8,143 bases of DNA from the NCBI GenBank assembly GCA_009827215.1, contig WUAJ01000101.1, positions 1 to 8,143 on the forward strand, read 5' to 3'. Positions 6,442-8,143 of the stretch are shown one piece after another. The translations under genes were made by a program, and so were the position numbers. This DNA comes from Phycisphaeraceae bacterium. Its GTDB lineage: Bacteria > Planctomycetota > Phycisphaerae > Phycisphaerales > UBA1924. Within the stretch, counting starts at the first letter, position 1. Each line of letters opens with the position of its first letter. The notes under the pieces are model-generated. The model saw nothing but the letters and a program-made list of their open reading frames with translations, made no database searches and was not told the origin of the DNA.

Positions 6442-6897
6442 ATGAAAATCACCCCCTACACCCAGTCCACCCTCCCCGCCTGGGACACCATGCGCAACGC
6501 CCTCTTCCACGACGAGGACCCCAAACTCCTCCAAGAAGAGTCCCGCCAGATCCTCACCCAAGGCACACTCAAATCCCAACCCTTCCAATGCCTCCTCGCA
6601 TTCGACAGTGATGACAACCCGATCGGTTTCATCGAGCTCACCATCCGCTCCTCAGCCGAGGAATGCATGACCTCACCGGTGTTGTACATCGAGGGCTGGT
6701 ACGTCGATCCCGCGCATCAAGGCCTAGGCGTCGGACGCGCCCTCATGAACGCCGCCTTCGAATGGGGACGACAGCACCACTGCAAAGAAGCCGCCTCCGA
6801 CGCGCGTCCGGATAATCAGCAGTCCATCAGCGCCCACCATGCGCTGGGATTCGAGGACGCCGGGATCATGCACTGCTTCCGCACTTCCATCGAATAA
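6442..6897 (+). CDS. GNAT acetyltransferase, aminoglycoside 6'-N-acetyltransferase-like
   Basis: A 151-residue single-domain GNAT enzyme that transfers acetyl from acetyl-CoA to an amine. The acetyl-CoA pyrophosphate loop is QGLGVGR (93-99), preceded by 'YIEGWYVDP' (82-90). The pattern 'SPVLYIEG' followed by 'EAASDARPDNQQS' (116-128) and 'HHALGFED' (132-139) closely resembles chromosomal AAC(6')-I enzymes, from memory of that family, and the length matches theirs (about 145-150). The real substrate may be another amine; resistance is not shown. The ATG follows the stop of the PH-domain gene by 3 nt, with GGGG 11 nt upstream inside the end of that gene, so translational coupling is plausible. 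Why a PH-domain membrane protein would pair with this enzyme is unclear. No terminator was seen after the stop. Confidence 0.78.
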   Translation: MKITPYTQSTLPAWDTMRNALFHDEDPKLLQEESRQILTQGTLKSQPFQCLLAFDSDDNPIGFIELTIRSSAEECMTSPVLYIEGWYVDPAHQGLGVGRALMNAAFEWGRQHHCKEAASDARPDNQQSISAHHALGFEDAGIMHCFRTSIE

Positions 6898-6993
6898 CCA
6901 GCATCTGAACACATCTCCGATAATCCATCATCCCGATAAACCCACCCCAACATCCCGCCGATCTCTGTTCCTGAACCCGAACCAATAACGGAA

Positions 6994-6998
6994 AAGGA
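6994..6998 (+). promoter_or_regulatory. Ribosome binding site of the thioredoxin-fold gene
   Basis: AAGGA lies 6 nt before the ATG at 7005 and fixes that start. The rest of the 107-nt gap from 6898 shows no clear terminator or promoter boxes. Confidence 0.7.
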
Positions 6999-7004
6999 AC
7001 AATC

Positions 7005-8143
7005 ATGCCACACACAGCCATCACCGCCGCCCTTCTTATCGGCCTCTCCTCAACCACCTCCGCGATCACCATGCCAGAGTCCGCACCAGACTCAACCACC
7101 ACCACCTACGAATCAACCGATCAGTTCACCCAAGAGCAAACCATCTCCACCCAGATGATGGCCATCAACGACGCCGTCGAAGCCACCAAATCAGACCCTT
7201 CCGCGATGTGCTTCGTCGTTGTCCTCCCAGAGAACTACGAGCAAGCCCGCGCCATCCGCGACCAGTGGACCTCTGCTCGCAGCAACTTCAACCAGACCAA
7301 CCACCCCGTCTTCTTCGTGCGTGGAGAAGACGCGCAGTTCGTCATGGAGAACGCGTTCATCCAGTCCGCGCCAGCAACCATCGCGTTCCGCAATGGTCGT
7401 CCATACCACTCACGCACCGGAACCTTCACCGAGAAGAATCTTCACGCGTTCATTGCACTCGCGTTCGATCAGTCCGCGCCGCTCACCAACGCGCCGGATC
7501 AAACCAAGTACCTCTTCGAGTCCATGTCACAGCTCGCGTTCAATGATCAGGACGCACCCGCCGCCCAAGGCGCGTGCCAGATCATGCTCAACCTCCACGC
7601 GCTCATCGCAGGCCCATACGCCTCCACCTTCTCCGACTCCGATCTCCAGGACATGACCGACCTCTACAACCAGACCAACACCACACTCGCAACACTCGAC
7701 CTCGAAGACCAGTCCGTCATCGATCAGATCGAGCGCACCTCATCCATCGCGATGAAAACCTGGAACAAGCGAACAAACTCCACCTTCGGCATCGGGATCT
7801 GGTTCGACCTCGCGCTCACCACCGGAAACGAAGCGGACATCCTCGCATGGATCGACGAAGGTCTCGCGAGCCCAGTTAACGCATCACGCGTCGAGCAATC
7901 CCTCGCCGACTTCGGACAACCACTCGCCCAGCTTCTCATCGCAAGCAACCGCTACGAAGAGCTCGCGATGACCATCACCTCCCCAGAACAAATCCAGGAG
8001 CACTTCGCGAGCGCCTCCGTCCTCGCCGACGAGATCGCCGCGATTGACTCAACCAACACCGAATCGCTCCAGCACCTGATCAACTCCGCGACCGAGCAAG
8101 CCGCCGCCTACCACGCCGCGCTCCTCCTCGCCGGACGCGACTC
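7005..8143 (+). CDS. Secreted protein with thioredoxin-like domain lacking CxxC, 3' end missing
   Basis: This gene runs off the right edge with no stop; 379 residues are visible. AAGGA 6 nt upstream supports the ATG. Residues 1-20 form a Sec signal peptide (AITAALLIGL, cut near SSTTSA). Residues 21-60 are a T/S/Q-rich linker. Residues 67-150 read as a thioredoxin fold: a strand 'CFVVVLP' (69-75), a helix, a strand 'HPVFFVRGED' (100-109), then 'QSAPATIAFRNGRP' (120-133), where Pro123 occupies the cis-Pro position, and 'GTFTEKNLHAFI' (139-150) as the closing helix. The redox CxxC is absent: only Cys69 and one later Cys ('GACQIM') are visible. The rest is mostly helical, with alternating L/A and D/E, possibly TPR-like. 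Role unknown; a periplasmic non-redox binding or chaperone function is a guess. It may be a separate unit from the preceding acetyltransferase. Confidence 0.7.
   Translation, partial: MPHTAITAALLIGLSSTTSAITMPESAPDSTTTTYESTDQFTQEQTISTQMMAINDAVEATKSDPSAMCFVVVLPENYEQARAIRDQWTSARSNFNQTNHPVFFVRGEDAQFVMENAFIQSAPATIAFRNGRPYHSRTGTFTEKNLHAFIALAFDQSAPLTNAPDQTKYLFESMSQLAFNDQDAPAAQGACQIMLNLHALIAGPYASTFSDSDLQDMTDLYNQTNTTLATLDLEDQSVIDQIERTSSIAMKTWNKRTNSTFGIGIWFDLALTTGNEADILAWIDEGLASPVNASRVEQSLADFGQPLAQLLIASNRYEELAMTITSPEQIQEHFASASVLADEIAAIDSTNTESLQHLINSATEQAAAYHAALLLAGRD

Noticed and set aside
5918..6445. Plus-strand open frame rich in Ser, Pro and Thr overlapping the PH-domain gene
   Set aside because: A shifted-frame shadow of the PH-domain gene, whose own frame has transmembrane helices and family motifs.

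Overview
This is a bacterial chromosomal window that looks like Planctomycetota, probably class Phycisphaerae. That placement is an inference. It rests on moderately high but uneven GC, two secreted proteins sharing the N-terminal signature SYQG-x4-GAPANGMY (a type I associate with Phycisphaerae), a membrane-anchored endonuclease/exonuclease/phosphatase-fold protein of a type also common there, and a short GC-rich palindrome between genes. No rRNA, tRNA, transposase, integrase or CRISPR array was seen.

Layout. (1) Bases 1-713, plus strand: the C-terminal part of a multi-pass polysaccharide flippase, cut by the left edge. (2) Bases 769-4608, minus strand: a block of three genes. Two are related secreted proteins (A, 769-2118; B, 3505-4608). 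Between them lies a membrane-anchored EEP-fold protein (2241-3356) that lacks several usual catalytic residues. Hairpin terminators follow A (convergent with the flippase) and B; a weaker hairpin sits between the EEP gene and A. (3) Bases 4781-5800, plus strand: a GDP-L-fucose synthase-like SDR epimerase/reductase. With the flippase, it suggests a surface polysaccharide locus interrupted by the minus-strand block. (4) A REP-like palindrome at 5811-5849. (5) Bases 5869-6897, plus strand: a probable two-gene unit, with a two-helix bacterial PH-domain protein followed 3 nt later by a GNAT acetyltransferase resembling aminoglycoside 6'-N-acetyltransferases. (6) Bases 7005-8143, plus strand: a secreted protein with a thioredoxin-like domain that lacks the CxxC motif, cut by the right edge.

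Functionally, the flippase and fucose synthase fit export of a fucose-containing glycan, and A and B fit extracellular or surface proteins. The PH/GNAT pair and the last gene have no clear link to that pathway. I see no complete, convincing new system. The most unusual points are the A-EEP-B arrangement, the degenerate EEP active site, the REP-like palindrome and the cysteine-poor thioredoxin-fold protein.
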